A DNA stretch of 64,000 nucleotides from Hirudinaria manillensis (lineage: Eukaryota > Annelida > Clitellata > Hirudinida > Hirudinidae): assembly GCA_034509925.1 (NCBI GenBank), contig CM067536.1, forward strand, positions 6,089,501-6,153,500, given 5' to 3'. Position numbers and translations under genes: made by a program. This document shows positions 57,169 through 64,000 of this stretch, one piece after another (the first letter of the stretch is position 1; the number at the start of each line of letters is the position of its first letter). The notes beneath the pieces are model-generated. The model saw only the letters and a program-made list of their open reading frames with translations. It searched no databases and was not told where the DNA came from.

Positions 57169-57400
57169 GGATAATAAGTAATGATAATGAATTGATCTTA
57201 CGTGTATATCCAATATCTCGTTTTTCTATATTACCGATATTCGCGCCATCTGCCGATAGACGTTCAATAAAATTCTGGCAAAAATCTGAACCAAATCAGC
57301 GTGCTATTTAGACTTCGTTGGTGGATTCCGGGTTTGACATTATATCACCGCCACAAAGTATCGACGCGGTCTATAAATGGTCTGAAGAGCAGAATAACAG

Positions 57401-57518
57401 CAGCTCTGGTTTCTCTTCAAAGAAACGCGCAAATCTTTCGCCTTTTACTAAAGATTTCCGTGGAGAGGAACAACACTATGAGTGTTTGATGTATTTCTTG
57501 CAGCCCTCTCTCGAGGGC
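57401..57518 (+). ncRNA. U5: U5 snRNA (copy 88)
   Basis: PSE-A, Q arm, spacer A with GGCAAAACTCTG. Confidence 0.93.
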
Positions 57519-57750
57519 GGATAATAAGTAATGATAATGAATTGATCTTACGTGTATATCCAATATCTCGTTTTTCTATATTACCGATATTCGCGCCATC
57601 TGCCGATAGACGTTCAATAAAATTCTGGCAAAACTCTGAACCAAATCAGCGTGCTATTTAGACTTCGTTGGTGGATTCCGGGTTTGACATTATATCACCG
57701 CCACAAAGTATCGACGCGGTCTATAAATGGTCTGAAGAGCAGAATAACAG

Positions 57751-57868
57751 CAGCTCTGGTTTCTCTTCAAAGAAACGCGCAAATCTTTCGCCTTTTACTA
57801 AAGATTTCCGTGGAGAGGAACAACACTATGAGTGTTTGATGTATTTCTTGCAGCCCTCTCTCGAGGGC
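57751..57868 (+). ncRNA. U5: U5 snRNA (copy 89)
   Basis: PSE-A, Q arm, spacer B. Confidence 0.93.
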
Positions 57869-58099
57869 GGATAATAAATAATGATAATGAATTGATCTTA
57901 CGTGTATATCCAATATCTCTTTTTGTAAATAACCGATACTCGCGCCATCTGCCGATAGACGTTCAATAAAATTCTGGCAAAAATCTGAACCAAATCAGCG
58001 TGCTATTTAGACTTCGTTGGTGGATTCCGGGTTTGACATTATATCACCGCCGCAAAGTATCGACGCGGTCTATAAATGGTCTGAAGAGCAGAATAACAG

Positions 58100-58217
58100 C
58101 AGCTCTGGTTTCTCTTCAAAGAAACGCGCAAATCTTTCGCCTTTTACTAAAGATTTCCGTGGAGAGGAACAACACTATGAGTGTTTGATGTATTTCTTGC
58201 AGCCCTCTCTCGAGGGC
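58100..58217 (+). ncRNA. U5: U5 snRNA (copy 90)
   Basis: PSE-G, Q arm, spacer B. Confidence 0.93.
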
Positions 58218-58448
58218 GGATAATAAATAATGATAATGAATTGATCTTACGTGTATATCCAATATCTCTTTTTGTAAATAACCGATACTCGCGCCATCTG
58301 CCGATAGACGTTCAATAAAATTCTGGCAAAAATCTGAACCAAATCAGCGTGCTATTTAGACTTCGTTGGTGGATTCCGGGTTTGACATTATATCACCGCC
58401 GCAAAGTATCGACGCGGTCTATAAATGGTCTGAAGAGCAGAATAACAG

Positions 58449-58566
58449 CAGCTCTGGTTTCTCTTCAAAGAAACGCGCAAATCTTTCGCCTTTTACTAAA
58501 GATTTCCGTGGAGAGGAACAACACTATGAGTGTTTGATGTATTTCTTGCAGCCCTCTCTCGAGGGC
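58449..58566 (+). ncRNA. U5: U5 snRNA (copy 91)
   Basis: PSE-G, Q arm, spacer A. Confidence 0.93.
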
Positions 58567-58798
58567 GGATAATAAGTAATGATAATGAATTGATCTTACG
58601 TGTATATCCAATATCTCGTTTTTCTATATTACCGATATTCGCGCCATCTGCCGATAGACGTTCAATAAAATTCTGGCAAAAATCTGAACCAAATCAGCGT
58701 GCTATTTAGACTTCGTTGGTGGATTCCGGGTTTGACATTATATCACCGCCACAAAGTATCGACGCGGTCTATAAATGGTCTGAAGAGCAGAATAACAG

Positions 58799-58916
58799 CA
58801 GCTCTGGTTTCTCTTCAAAGAAACGCGCAAATCTTTCGCCTTTTACTAAAGATTTCCGTGGAGAGGAACAACACTATGAGTGTTTGATGTATTTCTTGCA
58901 GCCCTCTCTCGAGGGC
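58799..58916 (+). ncRNA. U5: U5 snRNA (copy 92)
   Basis: PSE-A, Q arm, spacer A. Confidence 0.93.
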
Positions 58917-59148
58917 GGATAATAAGTAATGATAATGAATTGATCTTACGTGTATATCCAATATCTCGTTTTTCTATATTACCGATATTCGCGCCATCTG
59001 CCGATAGACGTTCAATAAAATTCTGGCAAAAATCTGAACCAAATCAGCGTGCTATTTAGACTTCGTTGGTGGATTCCGGGTTTGACATTATATCACCGCC
59101 GCAAAGTATCGACGCGGTCTATAAATGGTCTGAAGAGCAGAATAACAG

Positions 59149-59266
59149 CAGCTCTGGTTTCTCTTCAAAGAAACGCGCAAATCTTTCGCCTTTTACTAAA
59201 GATTTCCGTGGAGAGGAACAACACTATGAGTGTTTGATGTATTTCTTGCAGCCCTCTCTCGAGGGC
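59149..59266 (+). ncRNA. U5: U5 snRNA (copy 93)
   Basis: PSE-G, Q arm, spacer A. Confidence 0.93.
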
Positions 59267-59498
59267 GGATAATAAGTAATGATAATGAATTGATCTTACG
59301 TGTATATCCAATATCTCGTTTTTCTATATTACCGATATTCGCGCCATCTGCCGATAGACGTTCAATAAAATTCTGGCAAAAATCTGAACCAAATCAGCGT
59401 GCTATTTAGACTTCGTTGGTGGATTCCGGGTTTGACATTATATCACCGCCACAAAGTATCGACGCGGTCTATAAATGGTCTGAAGAGCAGAATAACAG

Positions 59499-59616
59499 CA
59501 GCTCTGGTTTCTCCTCAAAGAAACGCGCAAATCTTTCGCCTTTTACTAAAGATTTCCGTGGAGAGGAACAACACTATGAGTGTTTGATGTATTTCTTGCA
59601 GCCCTCTCTCGAGGGC
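59499..59616 (+). ncRNA. U5: U5 snRNA (copy 94)
   Basis: PSE-A, Q arm, spacer B; TTTCTCCTCAAAG for TTTCTCTTCAAAG. Confidence 0.92.
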
Positions 59617-59847
59617 GGATAATAAATAATGATAATGAATTGATCTTACGTGTATATCCAATATCTCTTTTTGTAAATAACCGATACTCGCGCCATCTGC
59701 CGATAGACGTTCAATAAAATTCTGGCAAAAATCTGAACCAAATCAGCGTGCTATTTAGACTTCGTTGGTGGATTCCGGGTTTGACATTATATCACCGCCG
59801 CAAAGTATCGACGCGGTCTATAAATGGTCTGAAGAGCAGAATAACAG

Positions 59848-59965
59848 CAGCTCTGGTTTCTCTTCAAAGAAACGCGCAAATCTTTCGCCTTTTACTAAAG
59901 ATTTCCGTGGAGAGGAACAACACTATGAGTGTTTGATGTATTTCTTGCAGCCCTCTCTCGAGGGC
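59848..59965 (+). ncRNA. U5: U5 snRNA (copy 95)
   Basis: PSE-G, Q arm, spacer B. Last complete copy of the long run. Confidence 0.93.
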
Positions 59966-60196
59966 GGATAATAAATAATGATAATGAATTGATCTTACGT
60001 GTATATCCAATATCTCTTTTTGTAAATAACCGATACTCGCGCCATCTGCCGATAGACGTTCAATAAAATTCTGGCAAAAATCTGAACCAAATCAGCGTGC
60101 TATTTAGACTTCGTTGGTGGATTCCGGGTTTGACATTATATCACCGCCGCAAAGTATCGACGCGGTCTATAAATGGTCTGAAGAGCAGAATAACAG

Positions 60197-60262
60197 CAGC
60201 TCTGGTTTCTCTTCAAAGATCTTTCGCCTTTTACTAAAGATTTCCGTGGAGAGGAACAACAC
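60197..60262 (+). pseudogene. Truncated U5 snRNA (copy 96)
   Basis: PSE-G promoter and 5' end are normal. Ten bases (AAACGCGCAA) are missing before the loop I stem, and the copy stops at GAGGAACAACAC, losing the Sm site and terminal hairpin. The U1 island starts directly after. Confidence 0.9.
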
Positions 60263-60267
60263 AAAGA

Positions 60268-60399
60268 TTTTTAATAAACTGATGGTTACAATTTATCTAA
60301 TTCGTAAGCATTAACTTTTTACAAACTTATGCTTCATCGCAATTACTTTTCTTTTTGTCACCAGGGTGTATCGAGGGATTGAACAAATACCAAACTAAC
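60268..60399 (+). repeat. Direct repeat flanking U1 island, left copy
   Basis: Begins TTTTTAATAAACTGATGG and ends CCAAACTAACC, the first bases of the degenerate U1. Matches 60884-61006 with few substitutions and a 9-nt indel (AAACTTATGCTTCATCGC against AAACATCGC). Probably the upstream region of a U1 repeat unit. Confidence 0.85.
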
Positions 60400-60530
60400 C
60401 CGTCGCAGGTGGAGAAGTGACCGTCTCAATCATGGCACATGTGGAAGGTCGAAACCTGCGATTACACCAGAGGTGGGTAACTCGGGCGAATGATTTTTGT
60501 ACTTGTGGGATTTGCGTTCGAGCATTTCCG
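60392..60530 (+). pseudogene. Degenerate U1 snRNA copy
   Basis: Aligns with the U1 gene at 60696. The first 21 nt match except four substitutions, so ACTTACCTG (5' splice-site pairing) is ACTAACCCG here. About 25 nt of stem-loops 1-2 are missing. The 3' half is clear: CCTGCGATTACACCAG, GGTGGGTAACTCGGGCG, then a good Sm site in ATGATTTTTGTAC, then a terminal hairpin with GCGTTCGAGC. Loss of the U1-70K and U1A binding parts argues for a pseudogene; a divergent U1-like RNA cannot be excluded because the Sm site and hairpin survive. Confidence 0.75.
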
Positions 60531-60639
60531 TTCTTTAAAAATAAAACCAACTCTTACCGTTTAATGTTTGAGAATTCGATACAACGCCAAAAAATAATTT
60601 CCGTGGGAACGCTCATTCCAAAGAACATCCGTTTTTAGA

Positions 60640-60673
60640 CACCACCGCTAAAGTCTATCACATATCATAAACA
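60640..60673 (+). promoter_or_regulatory. Putative PSE and TATA-like site of U1
   Basis: CACCACCGCTAAAGTCTATC begins at -56 from the U1 start and resembles the U5 element at the same distance. CATAAACA at 60666-60673 (-30 to -23) is in the position of the U5 TATAAA but weaker. Confidence 0.55.
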
Positions 60674-60695
60674 AATCCCTGTGCCGTAGTTTATC

Positions 60696-60859
60696 AAACT
60701 TACCTGGCGTAGGTGGTAGCCGTGATCAAAAAGGCGGCACGCCCAGTTGGAGGCCGATCCATTGCACCCGGGGTTGGCTGAAGGCTGCGATTACCCCAAA
60801 TGCGGGTAACTCGGGCGCATAATTTGTGTGTTTTGGGAGTTGCGTTCGCGCATTCCCGA
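60696..60859 (+). ncRNA. U1: U1 snRNA
   Basis: A 164-nt match to animal U1, the RNA of the snRNP that recognises 5' splice sites. AAACTTACCTG at the 5' end keeps the pairing sequence ACUUACCUG. Stem-loop 1 is closed by GCCG/CGGC with loop GATCAAAAA (human has GAUCACGAA), the U1-70K site. Stem-loop 2 has ATTGCACCC, the U1A site. Stem-loop 3 is formed around TACCCCAAATGCGGGTA. The Sm site is in GCATAATTTGTGTG, and terminal stem-loop 4 is GGGAGTTGCG-TTCG-CGCATTCCC. The start is set by the conserved 5' end, the end by the hairpin. It appears intact, and is the only full U1 in the window. TTTTTT follows immediately at 60860. Confidence 0.94.
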
Positions 60860-60883
60860 TTTTTTAAATAAAGTTAACCAATC

Positions 60884-61006
60884 TTTTTAATAAACTGATG
60901 GTTACAATTTATCTAATTCGTCCGCATTAACTTTTTACAAACATCGCAATTACTTTTCTTTTTGTCACCAGGGTTTATCGAGGGATTGAACAAATACCAA
61001 ACTAAC
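60884..61006 (+). repeat. Direct repeat flanking U1 island, right copy
   Basis: Second copy of the 60268-60399 segment. It ends in CCAAACTAAC, eight bases into the degenerate U1, and is joined directly to GGGTTTGACATTATATCA, the start of an A20/AN1 block. Confidence 0.85.
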
Positions 61007-61248
61007 GGGTTTGACATTATATCATATATAATGAATTATTCAAAAAATTTATAAATAATTCTGTGGGATATAGGATCTTCTACAAAAATAATGAACAATA
61101 GGAATTAATTAAATTAAATGTTTTCAAATAATTCGGTTCGATTTATGATCTTTTTCAATGAAACAAATTATCGGGGACACGAAAAATTTTTGAGGGAAGA
61201 ACATCAAATCAAGTAATTTAAAAATTCAAGTTTAATTCTGACACAGAA

Positions 61249-61782
61249 ATGGACTCTGGCTCATCACAATTGTGCAGCAATGGATGCGGTTTTTTTGGTT
61301 CACAAGATTTCAAAGGCATGTGTTCAAAATGCTTCAAAACTACGATGAAGAAGGAGGTGGAACAATCACATGTAAACAAGCCAAAAGAGGTGCAAATGAA
61401 TGTATTAAATTCACTTCAGCCAAATGAATTTATGAATTTTGAAATAACCGATCCCAATGTTCAATCGGAGCCAAATCAAGTCAAGTTGGTGCCAATGCAA
61501 GTTAAAGAGAAGCCAATACAAGTCGGAGAAAAGCCAACGGTAGTCGCTGAGAAAAAATCGGAAGTGGCTGAGAAGCCGGAAAAGAAAAAAAGCAATAGAT
61601 GCCATGTGTGCAAGAAGAAAGTTGGTCTGACTGCAATTGTTTGTCGATGCGGTGGAGTATACTGCGGTCTGCACCGCTACGTAGATACTCATGGCTGCAC
61701 TTTCGACTATAAGGCTGTCGAAAGGGAAAAACTACGCAAAATGAACCCATTGATTGAAGGCGAGAGAATCGAAAAACTATAA
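61249..61782 (+). CDS. A20/AN1 zinc-finger protein (copy 24)
   Basis: Intact; L56, E101, S115. The leader has AAGTAATTTAAAAATTCAAG, like the truncated copy at 25720. There is no U5 directly upstream; the U1 island precedes it. Confidence 0.92.
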   Translation: MDSGSSQLCSNGCGFFGSQDFKGMCSKCFKTTMKKEVEQSHVNKPKEVQMNVLNSLQPNEFMNFEITDPNVQSEPNQVKLVPMQVKEKPIQVGEKPTVVAEKKSEVAEKPEKKKSNRCHVCKKKVGLTAIVCRCGGVYCGLHRYVDTHGCTFDYKAVEREKLRKMNPLIEGERIEKL

Positions 61783-62143
61783 AACATCCTTTTTATGCCA
61801 ATATTGCTTTTTATGCTGAATTTATCGAATAAAGTAATTACAGAATCAAATAAAATATTAGCTTTATGTGGAGAACCTGGATTATGTCGAAACACAAAAT
61901 GTCCCTTTCCAGGAGTTTCAAATGATTAATAAATAATATTAATTCCACCATCCTTCCAATTTTTCCTGTAAAAGTTATATTTTAATTGTATGACAAATGT
62001 ATCAAGGCAAAACATTTAATGACTATGTTAATACTGAAAAAATAAATATTTCACTTTTCGTTGGTGGATTCTAGGTTTGACATTATTTCACCGCCGCAAA
62101 GTATCGACGCGGTCTATAAATGGTCTGAAGAGCAGAATAACAG

Positions 62144-62261
62144 CAGCTCTGGTTTCTCTTCAAAGAAACGCGCAAATCTTTCGCCTTTTACTAAAGATTT
62201 CCGTGGAGAGGAACAACACTATGAGTGTTTGATGTATTTCTTGCAGCCCTCTCTCGAGGGC
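62144..62261 (+). ncRNA. U5: U5 snRNA (copy 97)
   Basis: Q arm, spacer A. Distal promoter slightly altered (GATTCTAGG, ATTATTTCACCG); PSE-G. Confidence 0.92.
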
Positions 62262-62665
62262 GGATAATAAATAATGATAATGAATTGATCTTACGTGTAT
62301 ATCCAATATCTCGTTTTTCTATATTACCGATACTCGCGCCATCTGCCGATAGACGTTCAATAAAATTCTGGCAAAAATCTGAACCAAAGCAGCGTGCTAT
62401 TTAGACTTCGTTGGTGGATTCCGGGTTTGACATTATATCATATATAATGAATTATTCAAAAAATTTATAAATAATTCTGTGGGATATAGGATCTTCTACA
62501 AAAATAATGAACAATAGGAATTAATTAAATTAAATGTTTTCAAATAATTCGGTTCGATTTATGATCTTTTTCAATGAAACAAATTATCGGGTACACGAAA
62601 CAATTTTTGAGGGAAGAACATCAAATCAAATAATTCAAAAATTCAAATTTAATTCTGACACAGAA

Positions 62666-63199
62666 ATGGACTCTGGCTCATCACAATTGTGCAGCAATGG
62701 ATGCGGTTTTTTTGGTTCACAAGATTTCAAAGGCATGTGTTCAAAATGCTTCAAAACTACGATGAAGAAGGAGGTGGAACAATCACATGTAAACAAACCA
62801 AAAGAGGTGCAAATGAATGTATTAAATTCACTTCAGCCAAATGAATTTATGAATTTTGAAATAACCGATCCCAATGTTCAATCGGAGCCAAATCAAGTCA
62901 AGTTGGTGCCAATGCAAGTTAAAGAGAAGCCAATACAAGTCGGAGAAAAGCCAACGGTAGTCGCTGAGAAAAAATCGGAAGTGGCTGAGAAGCCGGAAAA
63001 GAAAAAAAGCAATAGATGCCATGTGTGCAAGAAGAAAGTTGGTCTGACTGCAATTGTTTGTCGATGCGGTGGAGTATACTGCGGTCTGCACCGCTACGTA
63101 GATACTCATGGCTGCACTTTCGACTATAAGGCTGTCGAAAGGGAAAAACTACGCAAAATGAACCCATTGATTGAAGGCGAGAGAATCGAAAAACTATAA
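62666..63199 (+). CDS. A20/AN1 zinc-finger protein (copy 25)
   Basis: Intact; L56, E101, S115, with a silent AAG to AAA at Lys44. A leader change (GGGTACACGAAACAATTTTTG) opens a longer upstream frame from 62534, but that stretch is leader sequence in all other copies, so the usual ATG is kept as the start. Confidence 0.92.
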   Translation: MDSGSSQLCSNGCGFFGSQDFKGMCSKCFKTTMKKEVEQSHVNKPKEVQMNVLNSLQPNEFMNFEITDPNVQSEPNQVKLVPMQVKEKPIQVGEKPTVVAEKKSEVAEKPEKKKSNRCHVCKKKVGLTAIVCRCGGVYCGLHRYVDTHGCTFDYKAVEREKLRKMNPLIEGERIEKL

Positions 63200-63560
63200 A
63201 ACATCCTTTTTATGCCAATATTGCTTTTTATGCTGAATTTATCGAATAAAGTAATTACAGAATCAAATAAAATATTAGCTTTATGTGGAGAACCTGGATT
63301 ATGTCGAAACACAAAATGTCCCTTTCTAGGAGTTTCAAATGATTAATAAATAATATTGATTCCACCATCCTTCCAATTTTTCCTGTAAAAGTTATATTTT
63401 AATTGTATGACAAATGTATCAAGGCAAAACATTTAATGACTATGTTAATACTGAAAAAATAAATATTTCACTTTTCGTTGGTGGATTCCAGGTTTGACAT
63501 TATATCACCGCCGCAAAGTATCGACGCGGTCTATAAATGGTCTGAAGAGCAGAATAACGG

Positions 63561-63591
63561 CAGCTCTGGTTTCTCTTCAAAGAAACGCGCA
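63561..63591 (+). pseudogene. Truncated U5 snRNA (copy 98)
   Basis: Promoter (PSE-G, TATAAA) and the first 31 nt remain, with AACGGCAGCTC. Cut at AAACGCGCA before loop I, then joined to a scrap of spacer (ATCAGCGTGCTACTTAG). Marks the right edge of the array. Confidence 0.88.
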
Positions 63592-63617
63592 TCAACAAAA
63601 TCAGCGTGCTACTTAGT

Positions 63618-63695
63618 TAAAATCCTACTGTTCGAGAAAATTATTATTAGTAGGAAAATGCAATCGTGCGTCACATAGAATAATATTTGGCAGAA
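63618..63695 (+). repeat. Direct repeat of tRNA-like unit, first copy
   Basis: TAAAATCCTACTGTTCGAG through GTGCGTCACATAG to TTGGCAGAA. Recurs with few changes at 63923-64000, 305 bp later, so a second tandem array seems to begin here. Confidence 0.8.
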
Positions 63696-63701
63696 GACGG
63701 A

Positions 63702-63781
63702 CTATCTGAGGCCGAGGTTAAGGCGTTGGACTCGAAATCCAATGGGATATTCCCGCGCAGGTTCAAATCCTGCTCGCAGCG
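63702..63781 (+). tRNA. tRNA-Ser(CGA)-like sequence, probable pseudogene
   Basis: Anticodon arm TTGGA-CTCGAAA-TCCAA gives anticodon CGA at 63733-63735. A long variable arm (GGGATATTCCC) is typical of tRNA-Ser. The T arm GCAGG-TTCAAAT-CCTGC and a good B box (GGTTCAAATCC) are intact, and TCGCAGC-G forms the 3' acceptor strand. The 5' acceptor strand should read GCTGCGA but is CTATCTG, and the D loop is two bases short, so the acceptor stem cannot form. TTTT at 63797-63800 could end a Pol III transcript. Either a pseudogene or the tRNA-derived head of a repeat. Confidence 0.65.
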
Positions 63782-63922
63782 ACGATCGCCACGGAGTTTT
63801 GCGAAGGAGGTGCCGTCGACGACTAAGCCCCTGATCGCAAGTCCGAATTGGCCCGAGCCGAGACATTGTAGCGATGCTCGGGGGTTTTGCAAAATTCCTA
63901 CTAGGGTCGAAAAGTTACTCGG
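63782..63922 (+). other. Spacer of the tRNA-like unit
   Basis: No gene recognised. It holds an inverted repeat CCCGAG (63852-63857) and CTCGGG (63877-63882) followed by TTTT, and two GTTTTGC words. Confidence 0.4.
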
Positions 63923-64000
63923 TAAAATCCCATTGTTCGAGAAAATTATTTTTAGAAGGAAAATGCAATCGTGCGTCACATAGAATAATAATTGGCAGAA
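63923..64000 (+). repeat. Direct repeat of tRNA-like unit, second copy
   Basis: TAAAATCCCATTGTTCGAG to TTGGCAGAA; cut by the window end exactly where the first copy enters the tRNA-like sequence. Confidence 0.8.

Larger units (their letters stand above)
25538..60262 (+). repeat. Composite U5 snRNA + A20/AN1 array, right family
   Basis: Continuation of the array beyond the retrotransposon: 65 U5 copies (the last truncated) and 12 A20/AN1 copies (8 intact, 3 frameshifted, 1 truncated). It differs from the left family by GAACAACAC in U5, TTTAGACTTCGTTGGTGGAT in the spacer, Leu56 in the protein, a longer leader (ATTATTCAAAAAATTTATAA) and AGAAACAAAT after the stop. From 50.3 kb to 60.3 kb it is pure U5 units. 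Confidence 0.95.
61007..63617 (+). repeat. Composite array, terminal segment
   Basis: Two A20/AN1 blocks and two U5 copies after the U1 island. It mixes markers: Leu56 as in the right family, but AGAATCAAAT and GTTATATTTT in the 3' flank as in the left family. The last U5 is cut inside its first stem and joined to the end of a U5 spacer (AAATCAGCGTGCTACTTAG), after which the array stops. Confidence 0.85.

Noticed and set aside
50320-60262. CRISPR array, integron or centromeric satellite
   Set aside because: The unit is 350 bp with no short repeat/unique spacer pattern and no cas or integrase gene, and its core is a recognisable U5 snRNA.
60860-60865. TTTTTT after U1 as a Pol III terminator
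   Set aside because: The degenerate U1 copy lacks an equivalent run, and U1 is a Pol II gene in all animals studied; left as a coincidence.
62534-62665. 44-codon N-terminal extension of the last A20/AN1 gene
   Set aside because: Opened by a local change in a leader that is non-coding and frame-broken in the other copies.
63671-63983. ORFs of about 100 codons across the tRNA-like unit
   Set aside because: They run through the tRNA-like sequence on both strands and resemble no protein I recognise.

Overview
The window is eukaryotic, and the gene content points to an animal, probably an invertebrate. It holds Sm-class spliceosomal RNA genes of metazoan type, a ZFAND5/6-type A20/AN1 zinc-finger protein, and a non-LTR retrotransposon with a restriction-like endonuclease. 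Nothing bacterial is seen: no operons, no Shine-Dalgarno pattern. The species cannot be fixed from the sequence alone.

Almost the whole window is one composite tandem array of two modules. Module 1 is a 349-350 bp unit carrying one U5 snRNA gene of about 118 nt. It has the invariant loop I (GCCUUUUAC), an Sm-like site, a 3' terminal hairpin, and an upstream block with a putative PSE and a TATA box. Module 2 is a 1,057 bp block carrying an intronless 177-codon gene for an A20 + AN1 zinc-finger protein, with its own leader and polyadenylation signals. I count 98 U5 copies (96 full length, 2 truncated) and 25 A20/AN1 copies (21 intact, 3 frameshifted, 1 truncated). One protein gene follows every 1 to 29 U5 units, all on the + strand.

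Layout: 1-22647 is the left array family (U5 mostly with GAACATCAC, protein with Phe56). 22648-25537 is a 5'-truncated RLE-type retrotransposon on the - strand, inserted in the leader of an A20/AN1 copy with a 5-bp target duplication. 25538-60262 is the right array family (U5 mostly GAACAACAC, protein with Leu56), ending in a run of 29 U5 units without a protein gene (50.3-60.3 kb). 60263-61006 is an island with a degenerate U1 copy and a complete U1 snRNA gene, flanked by 120-130 bp direct repeats. 61007-63617 is the last two A20/AN1 copies and a broken final U5. 63618-64000 is a different repeat unit with a tRNA-Ser(CGA)-like sequence.

U1 and U5 are both core parts of the spliceosome: U1 pairs with the 5' splice site, and U5 loop I holds exon ends in the catalytic centre. 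The array is therefore a very high-dosage snRNA locus, homogenised by unequal exchange and gene conversion, in which a protein-coding gene has been co-amplified as a passenger or partner. Short codes used in the U5 entries (PSE-G, PSE-A, PSE-GG; Q arm, H arm; spacer A, B) are defined in the first U5 entry.
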